A DNA stretch of 64,000 nucleotides from Pseudomonadota bacterium (GCA_018261895.1 JAGTRT010000009.1:1-64000); one strand, 5' to 3'. Numbered from the stretch's first letter, positions 49,009 through 57,444 are shown. Numbers and translations are program-made. Notes: generated from the letters alone by a model not told the origin.

Positions 49009-51389
49009 TGTTGAAAATCGATATTTACAGCTCACGCTTGGTCGCACATCGTTGTCGTCGCTTTATTTGTAAGCTTTCAGCAATGTTCCTTTTGGGGCTA
49101 GGCCTCCTGGGAGGTGCTAGTGCAAACGTTATTCAGGGAATTGATATTTCCCGGGTGGATGACAACGCTCAGATCGTGATTCGGTTCGAAACTGAAATTC
49201 AGTATTTAAGGCATGCACCCGAGCGAGAGGCTAAAGACCTTCGCGTTTTCTTCAAGGTTACGCAGCCGGGTTTTTCCGAGGGAGCGTTGATGCAGGAGGT
49301 GTTGCGGTCGCCGGCCAGCGACCTTGTTCCGCGCTTCAAGGTAATTTACCCGGAACTGGTTAATGGCATGCTGATTGCGTTTGAAAAATCAATTCGCTTT
49401 ACCCTTAAGGCAGGTGGCGACGCGCAAAGTATTGTGCTTTTGATTCCCTTGCCCGCAGACAAGAAAAGGGCTGCTCCTGCAGAGAAAAAGACCTTGGGTG
49501 CGCCAGAAAAGGCTACGGCGCCGGTGCCGGTTGTTGTCCCAGAAGATCAAGTTCCGAAACAAACCCCAGATGCTGAAAAGCCATCTGATACACCGGCGCC
49601 GTTTAGTCACGAGCAGATTGAAAGTCTGGCGACCGGCTTCATTGGCGAAGCTAGGGATGCGCTTATTCTAGGCGATGCCCCGAAGGCCGTGAATCGGCTG
49701 AATCGCCTGCTTGGCTTGCCAAACAATAGCCAGACGGAAAATGCTCAGGCACTGATCGGCGAGGCACGCGAGAAAAATGGCGAGATAGCAAAAGCTCGAG
49801 CTGAATATGAACTTTATTTAAAGCTATTCCCGAATGGCGCTGCTGCTCCCAAGGTCAAGGAACGCCTTGCCGGGTTACCCAAGACAGATCCTGTACGTCG
49901 TACTGAGAGTCGTGTCAGACGTGATGACCGTCCTGCAGAATGGACAACTTTTGCAAGCCTCTCGACATACTGGTTCAATGGACAATCCAAGCAGGATTCA
50001 GGACCGATGACACGGGATCAGAATACCCTGATTTCTTCATTGAGCGTAAATGCGCGTCTGCGTGATTCGGTAACCGATACGAGATTCGTGTTCAGGGATA
50101 CGGATAGCCGTAACTTCCTCCGTCAAGATCGTGACTACAACCGGATTTATTCGGCTTACGTCGAAAGGACTGATCGCGAGGTCGGCTACTTTGTTCGGGC
50201 AGGGCGTCAAAATCCAAATGGTGCCGGGGTGCTCGAACGCTTTGATGGGGTCACTGGAAATTATAACCTTGCCACTGACTGGAAGATTGGTGCCGTTGCC
50301 GGTTCCGTGGTGAGCTTCCCGACAAAAGGCTTTGGCGGATTCGATCTGACGGTTAATAAGAGGTTTTACGGTGCCAACTTTGAATACCTTCCACAGCTTG
50401 GTCGACCTGGTGCCAGCCTTTATGCCATCGAGCAGACGCTCGAAGGCTATGTCGACCGGCGCGCACTAGGTACTGAGATTCGCTATTTCGATGGGCACTT
50501 CAGCGCGTTCGGTACTCTCGATTACGACATCCTTTACAAGGGGGTCAATATCGGTATGGCTCAGGCCAACTATACCGATCCGTGGGGTAACAGCTATTTT
50601 GTCAATTACGACTATCGTAAAAGTCCTACGTACAGCCTGAATAACGCTTTGCAAAGTACCAGTCTTTTGGGTATCACTCAGGTTGGTGCTCTGGTTGATA
50701 CTTATGGCATCGGTCAGGCCCGCAAGATTGTTGTCGATTCAACGCCGACCATGAGCATGTTCGGGACGGGCGTGACGGTTCCGGTTGGTGAAAAATGGCA
50801 GTTCGGTTTTGATTTTCGAGGCTCCAAGGTATCAGGTCAAAACGTTGTCCTTGCCCTGAGGCAGATTTGTAAAGGCGGACTTGATTCTTCAGCGATTGGC
50901 GCCAGTGCTACAGATCCGATGTGTATTGGCGGCCCCTTGGGCGATGTTCTTGTTTCCCAAATGTGTAGCGGGTCTTACGATCCGTTTACCGAAACATGTA
51001 ATGCGGGACAAAATATTCAGGGCACGACAAATACCTATACGATGCAAGCAATTGGTACAAACTTGTTCGTGCCTGGTGGTGTCGGCGTTGCAATGGCCAG
51101 TTTCAACAAGGGCGATACTTCTTCAGGGCGGAATTACGGGCTAACCTATGTTTTCCCGTTTGCTGAGGCTTGGCGTCTGGAAGGCAGCATGCGCTATTTC
51201 TCATCAAAGAGCGATGCTGGCTCGGGACAGACCAATTTTTCTCCCAGCCTGAAATTGGGTTATCAGTGGCGTAGCGCAGTATTTCTTGAGACCGAAATTG
51301 GTACTTCGGATCAGAGGACAACCGGCACCAATCCTGGGACCAACAAGCGCGAATACCTTTATCTTGGTATGCGCTGGGACTATCGATAA
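49008..51389 (+). CDS. Outer-membrane beta-barrel protein with periplasmic AMIN/TPR-like domain
   Basis: A 793-residue exported protein (signal near FLLGLGLLGGASA). Residues about 40-150 look like an AMIN-type domain (VIQGIDISRVDDNAQIVIRF). After a Pro/Ala/Lys-rich linker comes a TPR-like region (ALILGDAPKAVNRLNRLLGL, EIAKARAEYELYLKLFPNGA). From about residue 300 to the end there are many alternating strands, ending YLYLGMRWDYR with a terminal Arg after Tyr, as in a large porin-type barrel. Four Cys occur in an extracellular-looking loop (QICKGG, PMCIGG, QMCSGS, ETCNAG). Placed after the giant cytochrome and coupled by TGATG, it may be the barrel sheath of a porin-cytochrome conduit. ATG 49008 is preferred to 48999. 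Confidence 0.82.
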   Translation: MLKIDIYSSRLVAHRCRRFICKLSAMFLLGLGLLGGASANVIQGIDISRVDDNAQIVIRFETEIQYLRHAPEREAKDLRVFFKVTQPGFSEGALMQEVLRSPASDLVPRFKVIYPELVNGMLIAFEKSIRFTLKAGGDAQSIVLLIPLPADKKRAAPAEKKTLGAPEKATAPVPVVVPEDQVPKQTPDAEKPSDTPAPFSHEQIESLATGFIGEARDALILGDAPKAVNRLNRLLGLPNNSQTENAQALIGEAREKNGEIAKARAEYELYLKLFPNGAAAPKVKERLAGLPKTDPVRRTESRVRRDDRPAEWTTFASLSTYWFNGQSKQDSGPMTRDQNTLISSLSVNARLRDSVTDTRFVFRDTDSRNFLRQDRDYNRIYSAYVERTDREVGYFVRAGRQNPNGAGVLERFDGVTGNYNLATDWKIGAVAGSVVSFPTKGFGGFDLTVNKRFYGANFEYLPQLGRPGASLYAIEQTLEGYVDRRALGTEIRYFDGHFSAFGTLDYDILYKGVNIGMAQANYTDPWGNSYFVNYDYRKSPTYSLNNALQSTSLLGITQVGALVDTYGIGQARKIVVDSTPTMSMFGTGVTVPVGEKWQFGFDFRGSKVSGQNVVLALRQICKGGLDSSAIGASATDPMCIGGPLGDVLVSQMCSGSYDPFTETCNAGQNIQGTTNTYTMQAIGTNLFVPGGVGVAMASFNKGDTSSGRNYGLTYVFPFAEAWRLEGSMRYFSSKSDAGSGQTNFSPSLKLGYQWRSAVFLETEIGTSDQRTTGTNPGTNKREYLYLGMRWDYR

Positions 51390-51491
51390 TAGTCGTTTGA
51401 TAGCTTATAAATTGTTTTCGATTTCTTGCAACCCTGAGGTTGTAGTAGCTTTGTTGCGCTTCAATTTACAGAATGATTTGGTGAGCCCTTT

Positions 51492-52706
51492 ATGACTTTT
51501 GTTTATATCGTTTTGGCCAGTATTTCTCTATCTCTCCTCGTGTTGTGGGGCTTGGGGAAGTATGCCGCCAAAAAATCGAATGCAGGCGAAAAGGTTGATA
51601 TCGCCACGGCACTGCGTGATCTGCTGATTGCCAAGGCTGAGGGGCGTATTGATCAAGCGGAGTTCGAGCGCCAGCAGGCGATGTTGCACGCAACGGTTCT
51701 GCAGTCCGATTCAGGATCGTCGACGCGTGACTGGACTGTCATCTTGCGTTGGGCTGCTCCCGCGATTTTGATTGTGCTGGTTGCCGGCGGGCTGTATTGG
51801 GGGGCGCCATCGCCGAGTGGCGTGCCGGCCAGCGGCAACGAGGAAATTGCCAAGCTGCCTGAAGCAAAACAGAACGCGCAGGCGGGTAGCGGTGGCGATC
51901 TGAATACCGTTGCAAAGAAGCTCGCCGACAAGATGGCCAAGGACCCGAATAATGGTGAGGGATGGTTGCTGCTGGCCAAGACCTATATCGAACTGCGGCG
52001 CCATGCGGAAGCGGATGCAGCTTATGAGAAGGCGTCGGCGCTCGTTACCCTTGATGCGTCGGCATTGGCGGACTGGGCTGACGCTCGCGTCATGACCAAG
52101 GATCGGAAATGGGATGACGAGTCACGGAAAATCGTCAAGCGGGCTGTGGCTGCCGATCCCAAGCACGTCAAGGCGTTGGCGCTGGCTGGCAGCGAAGCTT
52201 TTGATCGGGCTGACTACAAGGCAGCTATCGATTTCTGGAAGCGCATGAAGGCGGCAGCCGCGCCCGATTCGATGGATGCCAAGTTGGCGGATGCCAATAT
52301 TGCTGAGGCCAATGCCATGATGTCGGGCAAGAAGCCTGTTGCCGGCGCCGCGCCGGCTGCCGCGATTGACGCTGTAGCCGGTACGGTGACGCTGAGTTCG
52401 AAGCTGAAGGGCAAGGTTGGCGCCGAGGATACGGTTTTCGTCACGGCGAAAGCGCCGGACGGCAGTGGCGCACCGCTGGCCGTGGGGCGTTTCAAGGGCA
52501 AGGATTTTCCGATCGAGTTTCGTCTCGATGACAGCGCTGCCATCATGCCGGGGCGGACCATTTCGCAGTTTTCTGAAGTGCTCGTGACCGCTAAGGTCTC
52601 CAAGAGCGGTACTGCCGACGCGAGCAAGGGCGACATCCTGGCTGCACCAGTCAAGGCCAAGCTGGGTACGACGAATCTGGTTGTGGAATTGAACGCCGAG
52701 CGCTGA
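51492..52706 (+). CDS. Cytochrome c biogenesis factor CcmI/CycH-like
   Basis: A 404-residue membrane protein. Two membrane segments (YIVLASISLSLLVLWGLGKY and AAPAILIVLVAGGLYWG) flank a cytoplasmic loop, with a periplasmic TPR domain (NNGEGWLLLAKTYIELRRHA, HVKALALAGSEAFDRADYKA). The C-terminal domain (AGTVTLSSKLKGKVGAEDTV, VFVTAKAPDGSGAPLAVGRF) is typical of CcmI/CycH. These proteins hold unfolded apocytochrome for haem ligation by CcmFH. No other ccm genes are here, so this may be an extra copy dedicated to the heavily haem-loaded cytochromes next to it (inference). It lies 102 bp after the barrel gene. Confidence 0.88.
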   Translation: MTFVYIVLASISLSLLVLWGLGKYAAKKSNAGEKVDIATALRDLLIAKAEGRIDQAEFERQQAMLHATVLQSDSGSSTRDWTVILRWAAPAILIVLVAGGLYWGAPSPSGVPASGNEEIAKLPEAKQNAQAGSGGDLNTVAKKLADKMAKDPNNGEGWLLLAKTYIELRRHAEADAAYEKASALVTLDASALADWADARVMTKDRKWDDESRKIVKRAVAADPKHVKALALAGSEAFDRADYKAAIDFWKRMKAAAAPDSMDAKLADANIAEANAMMSGKKPVAGAAPAAAIDAVAGTVTLSSKLKGKVGAEDTVFVTAKAPDGSGAPLAVGRFKGKDFPIEFRLDDSAAIMPGRTISQFSEVLVTAKVSKSGTADASKGDILAAPVKAKLGTTNLVVELNAER

Positions 52707-52720
52707 GCCCGGCGTAACGC

Positions 52721-53689
52721 CTATGCCGGCAAGTGTGCCGGGAACAAGGGGGCGCGGCCCGTGGCAAGATAGTTCTTGCAGCGCTCAATATATTCCTTCG
52801 TGCTTTTTGGCATTGCCGTTCTGGCGCGGGAAATATAGAAAATCAGGTCGCGGCCCTGGCGGATGAGCTGTTGCCCATCTGACAGGTTGTAGGTGAACGG
52901 GGCGCTGTAGACGCTTTGGTCATTCCTGACGGTCAGATCGGCGAGGCGCTCTCCTGCCGTGACCATGCGGGCCCAGACGTCGAAGATGTCGCTGTCAGTA
53001 CGCAGGGTTTCGGTCTTGATCTTGGCGGCAATCGCGAGATCGCGCACCGGACCCTCGATGTCGGAAAATGCCGGAATGCCGCTGAAATTATCGATCATCG
53101 CGTTGGAGATCAGGTCAATGTCGCGCAGCACCTGGCCAATCTTGATGTAGCGGCTCTCGTAGAAGTCCTCGAGGGGAATCGAAAAGGCGCGGAAAGGTTC
53201 GCCCCACAGTTCGTCGATGCCTTCTTCGCCGCTGCGGTGCATGACGCAACGACCCAGTTCCATGGCGTCGAGCAGGCATTTGCCGCACTCGCGCATGAGC
53301 GGGTTGTCACTCAGGATTTCGATGCCGCAAGCCTGCAGTTCGACGAGTTTGCGGAAAATGTCGGCGGCGCGGTTGAACAGCGCACCAGCCAGCATGGCCC
53401 CCTTGACGCGTTTGCGGGCAGGGTCGGTTTCTGCTTCGTAAGTCGTACGTGCCTCATGGAGGCGGGTGCCGGGGATGTTCAGGCCGTGTTCGGTGTGGTT
53501 GAACAGGCGTCGGGTCAGGGCGTCGATGAGCCGTTTCTTGGCTTCCAGCGTGTCGGCAGGAACGGGATAGGTCTTGATCCAGTATCCGTCGTAGAAGACG
53601 CGCTCCAGCCCGTCGATGACACGGCGGGTGCCTTCCGGTGGATTGTCAGCGTGGCTCGGTACGTGAGCCAGTTGGTGCGCATTGGTCAT
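52721..53689 (-). CDS. Conserved hypothetical protein
   Basis: A 322-residue soluble, mostly helical protein starting MTNAHQLAHVPSHADNPPEG, with no signal peptide or clear motif. Segments such as GLERVFYDGYWIKTYPVPAD, LTRRLFNHTEHGLNIPGTRL, ACGIEILSDNPLMRECGKCL and YESRYIKIGQVLRDIDLISN suggest a folded enzyme-like or regulatory protein. Two Cys sit close in RECGKCLLDAM. I do not recognise it. It is convergent with the CcmI-like gene (14 bp between the stops) and alone on its strand. ATG 53689 is chosen over an upstream TTG. Confidence 0.7.
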   Translation of the reverse strand: MTNAHQLAHVPSHADNPPEGTRRVIDGLERVFYDGYWIKTYPVPADTLEAKKRLIDALTRRLFNHTEHGLNIPGTRLHEARTTYEAETDPARKRVKGAMLAGALFNRAADIFRKLVELQACGIEILSDNPLMRECGKCLLDAMELGRCVMHRSGEEGIDELWGEPFRAFSIPLEDFYESRYIKIGQVLRDIDLISNAMIDNFSGIPAFSDIEGPVRDLAIAAKIKTETLRTDSDIFDVWARMVTAGERLADLTVRNDQSVYSAPFTYNLSDGQQLIRQGRDLIFYISRARTAMPKSTKEYIERCKNYLATGRAPLFPAHLPA

Positions 53690-53754
53690 GGTCGTCAACA
53701 GGAATGCTTCGGCATGGATTGGTTTCGGGCCAATTAAACATCATATGCCGTGAA

Positions 53755-55095
53755 TCAGCGAGCCGGGAATTGTACCTTGACCGCTAAGCCTTTTGGCGTA
53801 TTCGTTGCGCCGAGTTTCAGTGTCGCGGAATGCAGTTCGGCGATGCGGGCGACGATGGCCAACCCGAGGCCGCTGCCCGGTTGGCTGCCCTGATTGAGGC
53901 GGTGAAAGCGACGGAGCACCGATTCCCTTTCCTCGGCAGGAATTCCCGGGCCGTTATCGGAAACGGTCAGCGTGACAGACGACGCGTCACGTTCGGCCTC
54001 GACGCGAACCTGACCCCCTTCCGGCGTATAGCGTACGGCGTTGTCGACCAGGTTGCGGATGAGTACGCGCAGCCATTCAGCCTGTCCGGTGACCATGGCG
54101 TTGCCGGTGGCGGTGAGGTCGAAATCGATGTTTTTCGCGAGAATTTGCGGACCGAGGTCGGCGCAGACCTCTTCGGCCAGCTTTGCCAGATCGACTGCCT
54201 GGGGATCGGGCAGACCGGATTCCGGGTCAAGGCGGGCGAGGTGCAGCATCTGATCGACCAGGTGGGCGGCGCGGGTCAGGCCGCTTTGCAACTGGTTAAG
54301 CGAACGATCGCGTTCTTCGTTGTCGCGCGCACGCTGGGCAACCTGAAGCTGGGCCTGAAGCGCTGCCAGCGGGGTGCGCAGTTCGTGGGCGGCGTCGGCC
54401 GTGAAGCGGCGTTCGGCCTCCAGCGTGTGTTCGACGCGCTGAAAGAGGCCATTGAGGGCTTCAAGCAGGGTGCGGATTTCTTCCGGGGCGGTGGCCGGCT
54501 GGACCGGCTGTAATTGCTGCGGGTCGCGGCTGGCGATCTGGCGGGCGATACCGTCCAGCGGGGCGAAGCCGCGCCGGGTGGCAAGCCAGACCCAGAGTCC
54601 GATCAAGGGCAGGCCAAAAAGGGCGGGAAAGAGCAGGCGCCAGGCGATGTGGCCGATCAGTTCGTCTCGGATGTGATGGTTTTCGCTGACCTGGACCTGC
54701 AGGGTATGGTCTTCGTTCCACTGGCTGAAATGGCGCCAGTGGCCGTCCTGGTTGGTCTGCGTTTCGGAAAAGCCGGTTTCCACGGTCAACGGGAAATTTG
54801 GCGCATTTTTGGAACGCATGAGCAGCGTGCCGTCGGTGCGCCAGATCTGGAAGCGCAGTCGGCGCTGGTATTTATGTGTGGCGTCGCCGAGATCCTCGAT
54901 GTCCTCGCCTTCGTCGTGGCTGGCCAGGGCGAGCAGGGTCTGGGCGGCCTGGGCGAGCTGGGCGTCGAACAGTTCGTCCACTTCGTGGTGGGCGTCGATG
55001 TAGCTGAAGGCCATGGTGACCAGCCAGGCGGCGGATACGCCGCCAAGCAGCAGGCCGAGCAGGCGGCGGCGCAGCGAGAACCAGACGGTGGTCAT
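53755..55095 (-). CDS. Sensor histidine kinase, QseC/PmrB type
   Basis: A 446-residue inner-membrane sensor kinase. TM1: LLGLLLGGVSAAWLVTMAF. Periplasmic domain (about residues 35-160) with VDELFDAQLAQAAQTLLALA and RFQIWRTDGTLLMRSKNAP, typical of the QseC (2CSK-N) domain. TM2: LLFPALFGLPLIGLWVWLAT. HAMP-like linker, then H-box TADAAHELRTPLAALQAQLQ, N-box NLVDNAVRYTPEGG, and G-boxes DNGPGIPAEE and GSGLGLAIVARIAELH. A dispersed-motif copy encodes NFPLTVETGF in the sensor domain. It starts 4 bp inside the regulator stop (ATGA). It probably phosphorylates the adjacent regulator; its signal is unknown. Confidence 0.93.
   Translation of the reverse strand: MTTVWFSLRRRLLGLLLGGVSAAWLVTMAFSYIDAHHEVDELFDAQLAQAAQTLLALASHDEGEDIEDLGDATHKYQRRLRFQIWRTDGTLLMRSKNAPNFPLTVETGFSETQTNQDGHWRHFSQWNEDHTLQVQVSENHHIRDELIGHIAWRLLFPALFGLPLIGLWVWLATRRGFAPLDGIARQIASRDPQQLQPVQPATAPEEIRTLLEALNGLFQRVEHTLEAERRFTADAAHELRTPLAALQAQLQVAQRARDNEERDRSLNQLQSGLTRAAHLVDQMLHLARLDPESGLPDPQAVDLAKLAEEVCADLGPQILAKNIDFDLTATGNAMVTGQAEWLRVLIRNLVDNAVRYTPEGGQVRVEAERDASSVTLTVSDNGPGIPAEERESVLRRFHRLNQGSQPGSGLGLAIVARIAELHSATLKLGATNTPKGLAVKVQFPAR
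54776..54812 (-). repeat. Dispersed 40-bp motif, copy 9 (inside sensor kinase gene)
   Basis: Plus strand: GTTTCCACGGTCAACGGGAA, then ATTTGGCGCATTTTTGG. It encodes NAPNFPLTVET. It differs from the core at CCGG, which reads CGGG, as in copy 2. Confidence 0.75.
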
Positions 55096-55748
55096 TTGGG
55101 AATGGTGTAGCCGACCCCGCGCAGGGTGCGGATGAGGTCGCTGCCCAGTTTCTTGCGCAGATGATGGATATGCACTTCCAGGGCGTTGCTGTCCGGTTCG
55201 TCGCGCCAGCCGTAAACCGACTGTTCGAGCTGGGTGCGGGTCAGCACGCGGCCGGCATTTTCGAGCAGCATCTGGAGCAGGGAATATTCCCTGCTGGAGA
55301 GTTCGACCTCCTGGCCGGCCAGCGTGACGCGGTGGGCGGCGAGATCGACAGCCAGGTCCCCGTGCGTGAGCATCGGCGCGGCACGACCGGCGCTGCGCCG
55401 GGTCAGGGCGCGGATCCGGGCGCTCAGCTCGTCGAGATCGATCGGTTTGACGAGGTAGTCGTCGGCGCCGGCATCGAGCCCGGATACCTTGTCGCCGGTC
55501 GCATCGCGGGCGGTGAGGATGAGGATGGGAACGGTCACCCCCCGACTGCGCGCGCGATTCAGGACATCCATGCCGGAAAGCCTGGGCAGGCCGAGGTCGA
55601 GGACGACCAGATCGAAGCTTTCGCTTTGCAGCGCCTGATCGGCGGAATGGCCGTCGCGCAGCCAGTCGACCGCGAAGCCGGACTGGCGCAGACCGATGGT
55701 CAGGCCGTCGCCGAGTTCCGGATCGTCTTCAACAAGGAGGATACGCAT
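55092..55748 (-). CDS. Response regulator, QseB/PmrA (OmpR) type
   Basis: A 218-residue OmpR-family regulator. Receiver domain: acidic pocket MRILLVEDDPELGDGLTIGL, phospho-Asp in DLVVLDLGLPRLSGMDVLNR, Lys in DDYLVKPIDLDELSARI. C-terminal winged helix: VELSSREYSLLQMLLENAGR, TRTQLEQSVYGWRDEPDSNA and LEVHIHHLRKKLGSDLIRTL. This matches QseB/PmrA relatives, which bind CTTAA-N6-CTTAA direct repeats. Such repeats occur 1.7 kb upstream in the promoter of the SHP gene, suggesting a local target (inference). It is co-transcribed with the kinase. Confidence 0.93.
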   Translation of the reverse strand: MRILLVEDDPELGDGLTIGLRQSGFAVDWLRDGHSADQALQSESFDLVVLDLGLPRLSGMDVLNRARSRGVTVPILILTARDATGDKVSGLDAGADDYLVKPIDLDELSARIRALTRRSAGRAAPMLTHGDLAVDLAAHRVTLAGQEVELSSREYSLLQMLLENAGRVLTRTQLEQSVYGWRDEPDSNALEVHIHHLRKKLGSDLIRTLRGVGYTIPK

Positions 55749-55789
55749 GGGCGGATTTTAGTGGTCTGCTTCGTGAATGGCGAGCCAAG

Positions 55790-55895
55790 ATGAAAGCACT
55801 GGATTTGTGTTCCTGGCTAGGCGCGAACCGCAGCAATAGCCGAAGCTATTGCGAGGATGAGCAACAACGCCAGGGGCGCAAAGACTAGCTTTCAT
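55790..55895. repeat. 106-bp imperfect inverted repeat (MITE/REP-like)
   Basis: Outer arms ATGAAAGC (55790) and GCTTTCAT (end 55895), middle arms CCTGGC and GCCAGG, and a central perfect hairpin GCAATAGC-CGAA-GCTATTGC at 55833-55852. It fills most of the gap between the two-component regulator and the cytochrome b gene. It has no coding capacity of note. The layout is that of a small non-autonomous palindromic element. Confidence 0.6.
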
Positions 55896-55922
55896 GGATC
55901 GAGCAATTGCGAAGTAGATCAC

Positions 55923-56528
55923 TTAGCTTGCCAGCCACCAGCTGGCAGCAGCGATCCAGACCAGCAGGAAGATGGCAGCCAGCGGTCGTGCGGAGGGAAT
56001 GGCTTGTTCCGGCGAACCTTGCTTGTGGCCGGTCACCATGGCGCGAACCAGGTTTTCACCGTGCAAGAGGCTTCCGGAAATGACGCCGGCAACGTGTACG
56101 AAGACGACGGTGAGCATCGTCGCGGCCAGACCTTCGTGCAGTTCTTCCAGCCATTCGCCGCCCAGCTCGTTGTACATCGCCCAGCCAACGAGACCGGTGG
56201 CGATGCCCAAGGCGAGCAGCAGGACGATGGCCCAGCCGCCGGCCGGGTTATGGCCGGTGTGATGGTCCGGTTCTAGGCGCAGCAGACTGCGCAGGTAGTC
56301 GACTACCGAAGTCGGGCCGCGGACGAAATCGACGAAACGCGCGTAACGCGAACCGATGAAGCCCCAGGGCAGACGGAACAGCGCCACGGCGACAACAACG
56401 CCGCCGGCAAAGGCGTGGACGAGGCGGAAGGTTTCACTTTCCGAGGTCAGCCAGGCGAGGATGAAACCACCGACCATGAGCCAGTGGCCAAGCCGTACCG
56501 GCCAGTCCCAGACGAGGATTTTTTGCAT
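55923..56528 (-). CDS. Cytochrome b561-type membrane protein
   Basis: A 201-residue four-helix membrane cytochrome b: VWDWPVRLGHWLMVGGFILA (His), TFRLVHAFAGGVVVAVALFR (His), GWAIVLLLALGIATGLVGWA, and LHEGLAATMLTVVFVHVAGV (two His). Then comes a last hydrophobic segment, AAIFLLVWIAAASWW. The four conserved His fit two haem b groups. It is 3 bp after the diheme cytochrome gene, which is 1 bp after the SHP gene: the known shp-dhc-cyt b arrangement in which the membrane cytochrome feeds quinol electrons to DHC and SHP. Confidence 0.92.
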   Translation of the reverse strand: MQKILVWDWPVRLGHWLMVGGFILAWLTSESETFRLVHAFAGGVVVAVALFRLPWGFIGSRYARFVDFVRGPTSVVDYLRSLLRLEPDHHTGHNPAGGWAIVLLLALGIATGLVGWAMYNELGGEWLEELHEGLAATMLTVVFVHVAGVISGSLLHGENLVRAMVTGHKQGSPEQAIPSARPLAAIFLLVWIAAASWWLAS

Positions 56529-56531
56529 GAT

Positions 56532-56993
56532 CTACTCCCGAAGTTCGCGAATGCTGATGTCGTGTTCGCTGTAACTGCCCTTGGCGGCGCCGGGGTGGCA
56601 GCCTTCGCAATTGGCTGCCGATTTGACGCGCGGGTCGCGCCAGAAACGGGCCGGAATTTCGCGATGCTTGCGCACGAAGCGCTGGGTTTGCGTGATGCGC
56701 GGCGGATTGCCGGCGTCGCCCAAGCGGCTCGCGCTGCCGGCATTGCGCTCGAAGAAGGATTTCAATTTTGCGGCATTTTCCCGGTCGACCGTGGCATCGG
56801 TCCCGAAGTGGTCGTTCAGCCCGGCCATCAGTTTGCGCCAGTCGTCAGCGGCGAGCAGCGCCGGTTGGTAGGCGATGTGGCAGCTGCTGCATTCGCTGAT
56901 GAAAGCGGCTGGCGCATCGGCCGGCATGGGCAGGCGGTCGGCATGGGCGTGAAAGGCCACGCCGAAGAGGGTCATCAGAAGTATCTTTTTCAT
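56532..56993 (-). CDS. Diheme cytochrome c (DHC)
   Basis: A 153-residue periplasmic cytochrome (signal MKKILLMTLFGVAFHAHA) with two haem sites, CSSCH in PAAFISECSSCHIAYQPALL and CEGCH in KSAANCEGCHPGAAKGSYS. The pattern WRKLMAGLNDHFGTD is typical of DHC, the electron donor to SHP. It ends SYSEHDISIRELRE. A dispersed-motif copy encodes ATVDRENAAKLKS between the two haem sites, with no apparent length change against relatives. Part of the shp-dhc-cyt b operon. Confidence 0.93.
   Translation of the reverse strand: MKKILLMTLFGVAFHAHADRLPMPADAPAAFISECSSCHIAYQPALLAADDWRKLMAGLNDHFGTDATVDRENAAKLKSFFERNAGSASRLGDAGNPPRITQTQRFVRKHREIPARFWRDPRVKSAANCEGCHPGAAKGSYSEHDISIRELRE
56758..56796 (+). repeat. Dispersed 40-bp motif, copy 10 (inside DHC gene)
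   Basis: GATTTCAATTTTGCGGCA, then TTTTCCCGGTCGACCGTGGC. The core differs by A to G (GGTCGACC). It encodes ATVDRENAAKLKS on the gene strand. Confidence 0.7.
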
Positions 56994-56994
56994 G

Positions 56995-57396
56995 TCAGCG
57001 CACCTCGCTCAGGTAGCTCAGGAAATCCGCCTTCTCGGCTGGCGAGCAGGCGCGGCCGACGACTTCCTTGCAGTTGCGGCCGAACCATTTTTCGACCTTG
57101 GCCGGGTCGCTCAGGCGTTCCGGATTGGCGGCAACGGCCAGTGGTTTGATCGCCTTGCCGGTGACGGCGTGCTGGCCTGCATGCATCGGGTTGTCGGTGT
57201 GGCAGCTGGTGCAGGCCGGCATTTTGTCGTTATTGGTGAAGCGCTGGCGGAACAAGGTTTCGCCGCGTTTGGCCGAGGGCGCGAAGCCGGGTTGTTGGGC
57301 GGCGGCTTCGGCGACGTAGGTCTGGCGAATCTGTTGCGGGGTTTCGGCGTGGCAGGCCAGGCTGGCCAGCAGCATGACGAGGGGAATGGCTCGCAT
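56995..57396 (-). CDS. SHP-type monoheme cytochrome (sphaeroides haem protein, DUF1924)
   Basis: A 133-residue periplasmic cytochrome (signal MRAIPLVMLLASLACHA) with one haem site, CTSCH in DKMPACTSCHTDNPMHAGQH. It also has GKAIKPLAVAANPERLSDPA and a C-terminal Cys pair in RNCKEVVGRACSPAEKADFL, as in SHP. SHP family members are high-spin cytochromes that bind oxygen or NO. ATG 57396 follows AGGAG at 7 bases; a longer frame from 57420 is unlikely. It is the first gene of the SHP-DHC-cytochrome b operon. Confidence 0.92.
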   Translation of the reverse strand: MRAIPLVMLLASLACHAETPQQIRQTYVAEAAAQQPGFAPSAKRGETLFRQRFTNNDKMPACTSCHTDNPMHAGQHAVTGKAIKPLAVAANPERLSDPAKVEKWFGRNCKEVVGRACSPAEKADFLSYLSEVR

Positions 57397-57444
57397 CGTT
57401 GTTCTCCTTGAGGTGTTCATGGGAAAGGAGTGTAGAAATCGAGC

